The position numbers were made by a program, and so were the translations under genes. From positions 1 through 64,000 of the forward strand of contig UQGJ01000001.1 of assembly GCA_900540545.1 (NCBI GenBank): DNA of 64,000 nt, written 5' to 3'. This DNA comes from an uncultured Eubacteriales bacterium. GTDB taxonomy: Bacteria; Bacillota; Clostridia; Oscillospirales; Oscillospiraceae. How positions within the stretch are numbered: the stretch's first letter is position 1; each line of letters begins with the position of its first letter. The notes beneath the pieces were generated by a model, which saw only the letters and a list, made by a program, of their open reading frames with translations, did not search any database and was not told the origin of the DNA. Of the stretch, positions 49,113-56,523 are shown in pieces.

Positions 49113-49490
49113 ATGTTCCCATCGTATTGTGTCCCTACCTCGCAGGCATTGCAATTCCTAGCTTTCTGTTCCATCTTTCCGATTCAAATCGCCGTTATCT
49201 TCCCAGTTTTGCTTCCCAGTTATTTGTTGGGAAAAAACCGCCATTCCCTTGCCGTGCAAGGGATGCAGCGACACCAAGCGGGCTGGTTCGGGACACAGTG
49301 GTGTGAAAAAGCACAAAAGGCAAAGATTCAAAATCATGTGGTTGCGGTACTGTATCTGCACACGGAACTGTTGAAAACACTAGCTTTTATGTCTGATGTA
49401 CTGCCCGATATTCCCGTTATCTTCCCGTCTGTCTTCCCCTTTGCTATGACGTGAAAACCGCTTAATCCGTTGCGCCGCAAGGGATAGACG
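49105..49490. repeat. Two diverged tandem copies of an attachment arm (att core plus arm sites)
   Basis: TCAAAATCATGT occurs at 49105-49116 and 49328-49339; CCGTTATCTTCCC at 49192-49204 and 49414-49426; an ACCGC...GCAAGGGAT hairpin region at 49237-49264 and 49457-49484. All offsets are 220-223 bases, so the 390-base gap is a tandem duplication of an attachment region, starting at the core in the tRNA half. No gene is seen here. Confidence 0.75.
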
Positions 49491-49501
49491 CAATTTAATA
49501 T

Positions 49502-49587
49502 GCCGGTGTGATGGAATTGGTAGACGTATCGCACTCAAAATGCGACGGGGTTTCCCCGTGCCGGTTCGAGTCCGGCCACCGGCACCA
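49502..49587 (+). tRNA. tRNA-Leu(CAA), intact
   Basis: Complete 86-base class II tRNA with CCA: acceptor GCCGGTG/CACCGGC, anticodon loop CTCAAAA (anticodon CAA), long variable arm (ACGGGGTTTCCCCGT), T arm GCCGG-TTCGAGT-CCGGC. A terminator follows. Its 3' end faces the integrase 3' end. Confidence 0.95.
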
Positions 49588-49590
49588 ATG

Positions 49591-49624
49591 CTCCCCGCAG
49601 TGATAAGCTGCGGGGAGCTCTTTT
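49591..49624 (+). terminator. tRNA-Leu terminator
   Basis: CTCCCCGCAG-TGATAAG-CTGCGGGGAG followed by CTCTTTT, just after the tRNA CCA end. Confidence 0.9.
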
Positions 49625-49630
49625 ATCCCC

Positions 49631-50851
49631 TCATGCCGAAATCCCTTTGAGCACTTCCGGCTCCTCGACGACCTTGTTTTCCGTGATGTCCACAGAGCCA
49701 GAGACCAGGTCGGCACACTTGACTTTGGAACGTTCGTCCAGGTGGGTGTAGATGTTGGCGGTCGTGGCGTAATTGCTGTGACCGAGCCACTCCTGGATGT
49801 CCTTCATGGCGGCGCCATCCTTCAAGAGGATACTGGCGCAGGTATGCCGCAGACCGTGGTACGTAATCTTTTTGAGCCCGTACTTTTTTACCAAGTAAGC
49901 GAACCGCTTGGTCAGGCTGTCAGGGTTGATGAGGTCCCCCATTTGGTTGACGCAGATGTAGTCACTGAACTCTTGGTTATAGCAGTTGCCGCAGACCTTC
50001 TTATACTCTTCCTGCTGGGCCTTCATCTTCAAGAGCAGCTCCCTCACATCAGGAATCATGGGCATGGCCCGGTTGCTGCTCTTGTTCTTCGTCCTGTCGG
50101 CAGCCACCATGATTCGCTTATCGTCGGGCTTCGCTACGGTGACGGTGTGGTTGATAAGGATCCTGTTGTTGTAGAAGTCCACCCCCGACCAACGAAGTCC
50201 AATGACTTCCTCTCGACGCAGGCCGTAGACCGCCGCCATGATGACGCCAAACTCGATCCAGTCGCCACGCACCACATCGAACAGGGCTTGCAGTTCTTCC
50301 ACCGTATAGTACCCAATCACCGGCTGATCCACCTTTGGCCGCTGGATGGCATCGGACGGGTTCGCGACGATCTTCTTGATCTTCACGGCGTACTTGAGGG
50401 CCTTATGGATGTTCGCGTGATAATGGATCACCGTATTGCCGCTCACCTTGCGCTCTTCCATGCAGTATCGGTAGAACTCCTGGATGTCCTCCGGCTGCAA
50501 GTCCATCACCCGGATTTTTTTCCCGCGGAAATACGGTACGATGACACCGTTGATGTTCTGTTTGTAGCCGGTATAGGTGTTGGGCGCCCAGGTGTTGCGC
50601 ATGAGCTTGAGCCATGCGACCATGTAGTCATCAAAATACATGAACGCCGAGAGGCCGTTGGCCTGCTTATTCTTTGGCGGATTGCTGTACTTCGCCCGCT
50701 CCACCGCGAGCATGGCTTCAGCACGTTTCTTATTGCCTTTCTCGGGAAGGTCTGTGGGGACCCATTTGGGTCTGCGTTTTCCATCTTCATCGTACAGGTT
50801 CAAAACCAGATACCAAACACCATTTTTTGCTTGCACATGACCCGCTACCAT
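49631..50851 (-). CDS. int: Tyrosine integrase of the second element
   Basis: 406 residues. Arm-binding N-terminus (VWYLVLNLYDEDGKRRPKWVPTDLPEKGNKKRAEAML), SAM-like domain (WAPNTYTGYKQNINGVIVPYF), catalytic domain with Arg in YGLRREEVIGLRWSGVDF, HGLRHTCASIL, LGHSNYATT and nucleophile ANIYTHL. Related in layout but not close in sequence to the prophage integrase. Its 3' end is 44 bases from the tRNA-Leu. Confidence 0.93.
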   Translation of the reverse strand: MVAGHVQAKNGVWYLVLNLYDEDGKRRPKWVPTDLPEKGNKKRAEAMLAVERAKYSNPPKNKQANGLSAFMYFDDYMVAWLKLMRNTWAPNTYTGYKQNINGVIVPYFRGKKIRVMDLQPEDIQEFYRYCMEERKVSGNTVIHYHANIHKALKYAVKIKKIVANPSDAIQRPKVDQPVIGYYTVEELQALFDVVRGDWIEFGVIMAAVYGLRREEVIGLRWSGVDFYNNRILINHTVTVAKPDDKRIMVAADRTKNKSSNRAMPMIPDVRELLLKMKAQQEEYKKVCGNCYNQEFSDYICVNQMGDLINPDSLTKRFAYLVKKYGLKKITYHGLRHTCASILLKDGAAMKDIQEWLGHSNYATTANIYTHLDERSKVKCADLVSGSVDITENKVVEEPEVLKGISA

Positions 50852-51002
50852 AGTTTTACACCTCCAAATAGTAGGGGCCTGGAATGCTTACCAATGACAC
50901 CGTAATTATACCACATTTGGCCTTGCAAACCAAGCCTAAACACATCTTCCCGGTCTGTTCCGGGCCACATTCGGCCCCATTCCGTGGAGTACATTTCCGA
51001 TA

Positions 51003-51046
51003 GAAAAAGGGACCACAGTCCCGCTTTTCAGCGGACCGTGATCCCT
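51003..51046 (-). terminator. Terminator hairpin, twin of 52266-52301
   Basis: GGGATCACGGTCCGC-TGAAAA-GCGGGACTGTGGTCCC followed by TTTTTC on the minus strand. It follows the 51080 gene and precedes the integrase. Nearly the same hairpin stands before the excisionase gene. Confidence 0.8.
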
Positions 51047-51079
51047 CGGACTGGATTATCATGCTTAGGCCCGCGCCGA

Positions 51080-51910
51080 TCAGCGCGGGCCTAGTTGATA
51101 GGCGGTAGGATTAGGACAGATGAAGGTGTCATAAACAGAATAGCGCAACTGCGTTCTCAGCCAAAAGATACCGCCGCACTCGGTTTCGGCGATGTCTATG
51201 GCCTTAACAAACATTTCAAGTATCTTATCTTTCATATTAGGGCCTGGGGGTGGAATCATTTCGAGGTATTCTAGGTGCGACGTATCTAACAGGCTGATGA
51301 ACGACGCCAAAGGATAGCCCGCAATAAATTCAGCCTCAACGTCTATGCCATATTTTTCAAACATGCTTTTAACCTGTTCCCCAAAGCGCGGGTACTCTTC
51401 TGCGTCTTTGGCGCAGCGGGCTAGTTCACGTTTACTCTCTTCGCACAATTCTAGGTTGCGGTCAAATTTCCTCTCCACCACGACCCGATCCTTAATAATT
51501 TCGGCAGCGTAGTCAATATAATTGTTTCTTATGGGGCAAATTTCAAGCGGCCTCTCCAAGGTGTGGATCATGTTGACCATCGACTCTTCGTTGTCAAACC
51601 ATTGGTGTGACACTAACTGTTTCCCATCATCCTGGCTTCGGGAAAGCAATAAATATCTTCCCCTTGTTAAGGGGCCAACGTCAAAACTGAAGCCTTCGTC
51701 AAGTTTTCTCTTCAGCACGGACCGATCTTCCAGAATCTCCGCAGCATAGTCGATAAAAACCTTTGCTTCGGGCGCCTCTTTTAGCCTTTCGATACAGGAG
51801 AACAGCTCTTCTTCGCTGTCACACCAGAAATGCTTTACTTCCCATCGTACTTTTGTATCCCATTTCCCGTCATCATACTTGATACGGCTCAGTAACAGAT
51901 ATTTTCCCAT
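51080..51910 (-). CDS. Unknown protein with internal duplication
   Basis: 276 residues, ATG 51910. Residues 2-75 and 85-155 are repeats: GKYLLLSRIKYDDGKW...FIDYAAEILEDRSVLKRKLDEGF and GRYLLLSRSQDDGKQ...YIDYAAEIIKDRVVVERKFDRNL. The C-terminal 120 residues are helical. No family recognised. It is AT-richer than the chromosome and lies between integrase and excisionase, so it is element cargo. Confidence 0.7.
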   Translation of the reverse strand: MGKYLLLSRIKYDDGKWDTKVRWEVKHFWCDSEEELFSCIERLKEAPEAKVFIDYAAEILEDRSVLKRKLDEGFSFDVGPLTRGRYLLLSRSQDDGKQLVSHQWFDNEESMVNMIHTLERPLEICPIRNNYIDYAAEIIKDRVVVERKFDRNLELCEESKRELARCAKDAEEYPRFGEQVKSMFEKYGIDVEAEFIAGYPLASFISLLDTSHLEYLEMIPPPGPNMKDKILEMFVKAIDIAETECGGIFWLRTQLRYSVYDTFICPNPTAYQLGPR

Positions 51911-52035
51911 CGCTGCTCCTTCCCAAAGACAGGCCCCACCCTTGGCGGGCCGAACCGCACTACTGGGCTGCTGTTTTTAGACTACGTGTTACCCCTATTA
52001 TAACACACGGCATCAAGCCCTCGGCTGCGGCAGCA

Positions 52036-52242
52036 CTAGGTAATACTTTCCCCGGCCAATTTGGACAGGTAGTTCAGGACACTTTTCTTGGGGACATGGA
52101 GCTTCTTACCCACCTTGAAAGACGCGATCTGCTTCTCCTTCACAAGGCGGTAGGCGGTCGCCCGGCCGATCTCCAGCATGGTACACATCTGCGGGATCGT
52201 CAGGATGTCAGGAATGTCCTTGAAACTCTTGTAGTTCATCAT
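52036..52242 (-). CDS. xis: Excisionase-like HTH protein
   Basis: 68 residues from ATG 52242 (GGAG upstream). An HTH_17 excisionase domain: DILTIPQMCTMLEIGRATAYRLVKEKQIASFKVGKKLHVPKKSVLNYL. Directionality factor for the nearby integrase (inference from position). A terminator hairpin sits 20 bases upstream of the start. Confidence 0.82.
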   Translation of the reverse strand: MMNYKSFKDIPDILTIPQMCTMLEIGRATAYRLVKEKQIASFKVGKKLHVPKKSVLNYLSKLAGESIT

Positions 52243-52261
52243 GCGCCACTCCTTCCATAAG

Positions 52262-52301
52262 AAAAGGGACCACGGTCCGCCCGGAAGCGAACCGTGATCC
52301 C
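52262..52301 (-). terminator. Terminator/attenuator hairpin before xis
   Basis: GGGATCACGGTTCGC-TTCCGG-GCGGACCGTGGTCCC followed by TTTTCTT on the minus strand, ending 20 bases before the excisionase start. It would stop transcription entering xis unless antiterminated. Near-identical to 51009-51045. Confidence 0.75.
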
Positions 52302-52425
52302 TCTCGTTGAACAGCGTCCCTGTGGGACAGCTATTCTTTTTGCAGGATAATAATATCATGGCGCAGAGCGAAGTTTCAAGCCCACACGGTGCCTGACTTA
52401 GGGCTTGCGCAAGGAAAGTTTATGA

Positions 52426-52935
52426 CTAGTTTTGGGATAGCGCCGGCGTCTTCCCGGAGAGGGCGTAGAATTCGGTGAGCTTGTCCACAGCCCTGTTGCG
52501 TCGGTTCTGGAGCCCCTTCACCGTGATGCCCTTCATCTTCTCGATCTCTGCCCAGGACAGCTCCTCGAAGTAGTAGAGCGTCACGATCTCCGCGCTGCGG
52601 CGGTCCAACTGGCCCACGTAGGTGTGGAGCCTGTCGATCTCCTCCTTCAGCGGGTCCAGTTCCTTGTACACGTTGTCGATGTTCTCGTCCAGGAGCTTTT
52701 CGAGCTGGTCACGGTAGTTCAGCGCGATGTACATGGTCTTATCACTGACTTGGCCAGAGTAGACACCGGGGCCGTCCCTGTGACCAGGCAAAGCCATCTG
52801 TCCAATCAACTCGTCTTCGCTGAGGCCGGCGGCCCGGATCAGTTCATAGTTGAGAATATTGATTTGGCGCACCTTATCGGGATAGGCCTCCAGCAGGGCA
52901 AGGACCTGACGGCGAAGCTCGTTATTCTTTTTCAT
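52426..52935 (-). CDS. Sigma-region-4-like/ArpU-like protein
   Basis: 169 residues from ATG 52935 (GGAGGAAA upstream). The C-terminal LDRRSAEIVTLYYFEELSWAEIEKMKGITVKGLQNRRNRAVDKLTEFY is a sigma-70 region 4 HTH. The N-terminal helices lack region 2, so it is not a complete sigma factor. It may activate element genes, for example xis. Confidence 0.75.
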   Translation of the reverse strand: MKKNNELRRQVLALLEAYPDKVRQINILNYELIRAAGLSEDELIGQMALPGHRDGPGVYSGQVSDKTMYIALNYRDQLEKLLDENIDNVYKELDPLKEEIDRLHTYVGQLDRRSAEIVTLYYFEELSWAEIEKMKGITVKGLQNRRNRAVDKLTEFYALSGKTPALSQN

Positions 52936-53080
52936 GGATGTTTCCTCCATTCTATATCCGCAGGGTGGAAAGGAACGGAGAAACATCCGGCGGGCCTCTG
53001 GCCCGATAATACTGGAACGGCTCAAAATGCAGGTTATAGTTCCTACTTTTGAGAAGTATCAGTTCATCATCGGAAAATAT

Positions 53081-53149
53081 AAAAGTGACGAAGCCATTGC
53101 TACGCCTGGATTTTCTTATCCGGCAGTCGGGCAATGGCCCGTCACTTTT
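53081..53149. repeat. Long imperfect palindrome
   Basis: AAAAGTGACG (53081-53090) and CCATTGC (53094-53100) pair with GCAATGG (53131-53137) and CGTCACTTTT (53140-53149), with a 30-base apex that has GCC-t-GGAT / ATCC-g-GC. The 440-base gap 52936-53375 holds this structure and the promoter region of the XRE gene, but no gene. Candidates are a structured RNA, an operator, or a transfer or attachment site. Confidence 0.6.
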
Positions 53150-53375
53150 ACTTCATAAATTTTAGAACGGCTTCGCCCTAGGACTTACAAGTTGTAATGC
53201 TCAAGGACGGAGTACCTACGGTTTTCGCTCTTCTCAAACAACTTCACGTTCATCTTCCAACAACCCCCAATCCAGTTGCAACTTCATCGGTTCTGGAACT
53301 ATACCAACATTTTCATGTTACAAGATATGAGGTAAAATTAGGAGGACGGTAATCTAAACGTAAAGGGATGAATTC

Positions 53376-53792
53376 ATGCGGAAAGCAGAAAACTCTTCTA
53401 TTGATTTTCAGAGTATTGGGGCGACGGTGAAACGGTATCGCAGCTTTTCCGGCATCACACAGGCACAGTTGGCAAAGAGGACACACGTTTCACCTCGTCA
53501 CATCGGCGGGCTGGAGACAGGCGATGGTTGTTCCATTGATCTGTTGTTCGAGTTGGTCCAGATCTTGGGGATTCCCGGCGATGAAATATTTCGCCCGACA
53601 GTCCCGCTTGACCCTTTGAAAGCGAAGAGGGCCATGGTGACGAACCTGCTGCTGCGCTGTACGGAGCCTCAACTCAACATCGCCCTGGCCGTCATCCTTT
53701 CCACATTGGAAAACTATGTTCCTGGCGACATCAGCGCAGTTGCGGCGGCTTCGCTCGAATCATCCGCTTCCAGTGGGAAATCCACTGTTTGA
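53376..53792 (+). CDS. XRE-family regulator
   Basis: 138 residues from ATG 53376. HTH_3: IGATVKRYRSFSGITQAQLAKRTHVSPRHIGGLETGDGCSIDLLFELVQIL. It is divergent from the sigma-like gene across a structured intergenic region and is probably the element's repressor. From 53793 to 53935 I see no convincing gene. Confidence 0.78.
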   Translation: MRKAENSSIDFQSIGATVKRYRSFSGITQAQLAKRTHVSPRHIGGLETGDGCSIDLLFELVQILGIPGDEIFRPTVPLDPLKAKRAMVTNLLLRCTEPQLNIALAVILSTLENYVPGDISAVAAASLESSASSGKSTV

Positions 53793-53935
53793 TCTTTACT
53801 ACGGTCTGCCTACGTTGGCCGGCCTTTCTGTGCAGCGGTATGGGCTTGGGGCTCATGCCGCTGCTCTATTTCCTGGGCATGGCCCAAGCCGGCGGCCCCG
53901 TACGTCAGGCGGCAGGCCCCGGAGCACAACGTATA

Positions 53936-55477
53936 TCACTGCTTCCCCTGGGTGGTTGCAATCCCTGTTGACGGGCCAGCTGAAGGCAGCCCGTTGCGTC
54001 CCGGTCCTCCCAGGTTCTTGCTTGCGTAGGACGGGGCGGCGTTGGCCGCGCCCGCACTGTTCCCATCGTGGAGACAGCCCCAATCGCGCAGGAACATGGA
54101 TAGGGGCGCCGGGGTCTCATATTCCGCCCCTATCCGGTCCTCGTCCTCAGGGCCGCGCAACAGGGCGACGCCGTTTTTCACCGGTGCGGCATACAGATAA
54201 TCTCTGCCAGGGCCCGCCCAGCCTTTCAGAAATTGGGCCAAGGGCTGGGATAAGACGCAGCCCTTGCGATTGATCCGGTAGTCCCCATCGGGCTCTATGA
54301 GCAGGGTGACAGTGCCCCCGATGATGTAGGCGGAGAAGCGGTCGGGCAGGTAATCCCGTGTGGACCGCCCGAAGGACAGCCCGTTGTCCAAGAGGCTGAC
54401 GCGGGAAGAGTAGTAGGCCCGGATGGGTGTGCGTGCAAAGCTGGTCAGCTCCAGCCTCCCTGGCAGGGGATGGCTGGAGAAATAGACCACGTCGTCCTGG
54501 AGCACCGTATTGAGCCGGTCTCCGGGCTCACAGGCCAAGAGCTGCGCGATCCTGGTATACAGGGCACGCGCCCCTATGACCGCACCGCCTACGCCCTGAC
54601 GCCGGTTTAGCAGCAGGCCGCGCCCGTCGTCGTCCGGTGCCAGCGCGCAGATGGTCCCGCACTCATAGAACGCCACATAGTTGCAGTGGAGGTAGTTCGA
54701 GGCAGCAGCCGAGAGCCGCACCGTCCCATTCTTCATCAAGGTGATCCAGGCCGCCGGCGTCATGTGCAGGTCCAACCGCCGGAATGCTTCAAAATCCTGT
54801 TCGGCCTCGGGCAGGTCGGCAGAAAAATAGAGCCTGCCCCCGCAGAGCCGCGCGGGGAGCGAATTCCAGTCCTGGCCGAACTTCTCCCCAAGATACGCAA
54901 TCAGGCTGCGGGAGAAAATCGCCTTGGCGGAGTGGGGCTGGTCAGTGAGGATCAACCGGCCCTTGGGGTCGGGAGAGAGACAGAGGACGCCGCCGCGCAC
55001 ATAGGCACTGACACGCTTGGGGAGACGGGCTGCTGCCGCGCGGCTTATGTACATGGCCCCGTGGTTGCGGAATACGGAGCACCGCTCATTTTGCTCGATG
55101 GGGATAGCGCATTTTTGGAAACGTTCATCGAAGGATCGTCCAGCACCCTGGGCGTCCGCCAGCCCGAAGAGCAGGACGCCGGCGGAATCCAGCCATGCGG
55201 CAAGCTTCCCGCGGTCCTCCAAGGCGTACTTCTCGCGCAGGTAGCTGTATAGGCTCTGGCAGCTGATGTCCTTGCGGGCGCTGCGGCTGCTGTTGGAGAT
55301 CAGGTGGAGGTCTCCCTCCGCCACAGGCACCAAAGCCATAACAGGGCCGGCCTCATAGAGGTCGGCCCAGCACCCAAACGATTCCCCTGCGGCGGCGGAG
55401 AGGAGCAGCTTGCCCATTTTTACCGTAATGGTGCACTCACGGCCTTTTCTGCGTCTGTACTTTCCCTGTTCCGTCAT
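53936..55477 (-). CDS. Four-module repeat protein (mobile-element family, function unknown)
   Basis: 513 residues from ATG 55477. Four tandem ~90-residue modules (about 17-106, 134-221, 245-335, 358-442) share the pattern G-x-(L/V)-x-(L/I)-S-x-A-A, Y-x-x-G-x-(V/I)-x-x-L-x-P-x-x-x-G, then ...S-x-x-L-x-x-x-L..., and end in (L/V)(Y/L)F. They resemble, from memory, a domain in Clostridial conjugative elements. The last ~70 residues look unrelated. It overlaps the next gene by 4 bases. Confidence 0.65.
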   Translation of the reverse strand: MTEQGKYRRRKGRECTITVKMGKLLLSAAAGESFGCWADLYEAGPVMALVPVAEGDLHLISNSSRSARKDISCQSLYSYLREKYALEDRGKLAAWLDSAGVLLFGLADAQGAGRSFDERFQKCAIPIEQNERCSVFRNHGAMYISRAAAARLPKRVSAYVRGGVLCLSPDPKGRLILTDQPHSAKAIFSRSLIAYLGEKFGQDWNSLPARLCGGRLYFSADLPEAEQDFEAFRRLDLHMTPAAWITLMKNGTVRLSAAASNYLHCNYVAFYECGTICALAPDDDGRGLLLNRRQGVGGAVIGARALYTRIAQLLACEPGDRLNTVLQDDVVYFSSHPLPGRLELTSFARTPIRAYYSSRVSLLDNGLSFGRSTRDYLPDRFSAYIIGGTVTLLIEPDGDYRINRKGCVLSQPLAQFLKGWAGPGRDYLYAAPVKNGVALLRGPEDEDRIGAEYETPAPLSMFLRDWGCLHDGNSAGAANAAPSYASKNLGGPGRNGLPSAGPSTGIATTQGKQ

Positions 55478-55968
55478 TCCGTACTCCTTTGCTCGTCCAT
55501 CTGTCGCTGTAAGACCTCCGTCATCGCCAGCGTCAGTTCCAAGACGCTGCGAAAGGTGAGCTCCAGGGTATGCCCCTTGGGCGGGAACCACGTGGCCACG
55601 CCCTGCCAGCTTCCACCACGCCGGTACAATACGTTGATCCAGAAGGTCCCGCACCGGCCTCGCAGGCCGGTGAACTCCTTCGGAGGGCGGCAGCGCCTCA
55701 ACCTCCGCCGCCGTTCCGCGATCTCCACGCCGTCGCCTGCCAGCACAGGCACACAGAACCCACGGCGTCGGTAATACGCCTGGGGGAACGCGGCAGCGTC
55801 CATGACCCGGTCAGCAGCCTGGAGGAACCCCATCAAATCAGAGAAGTCATGGTGACCTTCCACAAAGCTGTTATAGAACGTGCCCCTTGCCACGCCGCTG
55901 GTGAATGTGTCTATGCAGACGGAGAAGGTCCCCGGCTCACAGAAGAACATCTGGCCCGAAGCGGTCAT
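55474..55968 (-). CDS. Conserved mobile-element protein
   Basis: 164 residues from ATG 55968 (overlap with the previous gene). The C-terminal TGLRGRCGTFWINVLYRRGGSWQGVATWFPPKGHTLELTFRSVLELTLAM matches, from memory, an uncharacterised family that co-occurs with modular proteins in Clostridial integrative elements. No catalytic motif seen. Confidence 0.6.
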   Translation of the reverse strand: MTASGQMFFCEPGTFSVCIDTFTSGVARGTFYNSFVEGHHDFSDLMGFLQAADRVMDAAAFPQAYYRRRGFCVPVLAGDGVEIAERRRRLRRCRPPKEFTGLRGRCGTFWINVLYRRGGSWQGVATWFPPKGHTLELTFRSVLELTLAMTEVLQRQMDEQRSTE

Positions 55969-56513
55969 AGCGACGCTCCGGCGGCTACGCTGTCGAACAG
56001 GTCCAGACCGGCGCTGAGAAGGTATGCATTGCTCCATCCCTTTTCCATAAAGTAGAGGCGTCCAGTCCGTGTGCGGAGCACCCGGTAGAGGGCGGTGACG
56101 GAGGTCAGGGCCAATGCCTTTTCAAATTTCTGCCGGGCGCTTGGGTCCTGCTGATACTCTAGCTCTACGTCGGCGTCCTGGATACCCTTAAACCCCGGGT
56201 GGGAGACTGAATGGCGCTTGAGGTCTTTCCGAGCAAACGGAATCACGGACTCCCCACGGTCCCGGAAGCTGTAAAAGCGGATGGCATAACGGTTTTTGGG
56301 ATAGATGACCGCCAGAAGATCACCGGGCCAGGGCAGGCGGCCGGCGAGCCCGCGCAGCTCCGTTTCATATTCAAAGGGGTCAAAAAACTGAATGAATTTG
56401 GAGATATAGCCGCTCTCCCGGGCGTACCGGGTCCCAAGAGAGGGGGTACCGTCCGAAGGGCGTTGGAGGTCCGCAATAAACTGCTGAAGCTCCGCTGGTG
56501 TAAAATCGTCCAT
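55965..56513 (-). CDS. Unknown cargo protein
   Basis: 182 residues from ATG 56513 (AGGAG upstream). A helical start (FTPAELQQFIADL) is followed by a mixed domain (LLAVIYPKNRYAIRFYSFRDRGESVI) and a C-terminus ALYRVLRTRTGRLYFMEKGWSNAYLLSAGLDLFD. No family recognised. Coupled to its neighbours by short overlaps. Confidence 0.6.
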   Translation of the reverse strand: MDDFTPAELQQFIADLQRPSDGTPSLGTRYARESGYISKFIQFFDPFEYETELRGLAGRLPWPGDLLAVIYPKNRYAIRFYSFRDRGESVIPFARKDLKRHSVSHPGFKGIQDADVELEYQQDPSARQKFEKALALTSVTALYRVLRTRTGRLYFMEKGWSNAYLLSAGLDLFDSVAAGASL

Positions 56514-56523
56514 GGTCTTTCTC

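Noticed and set aside
53789..53971. Small membrane protein gene after the XRE regulator
   Set aside because: No ribosome site, overlaps the end of the repeat-protein gene on the other strand, and composition is not convincing.
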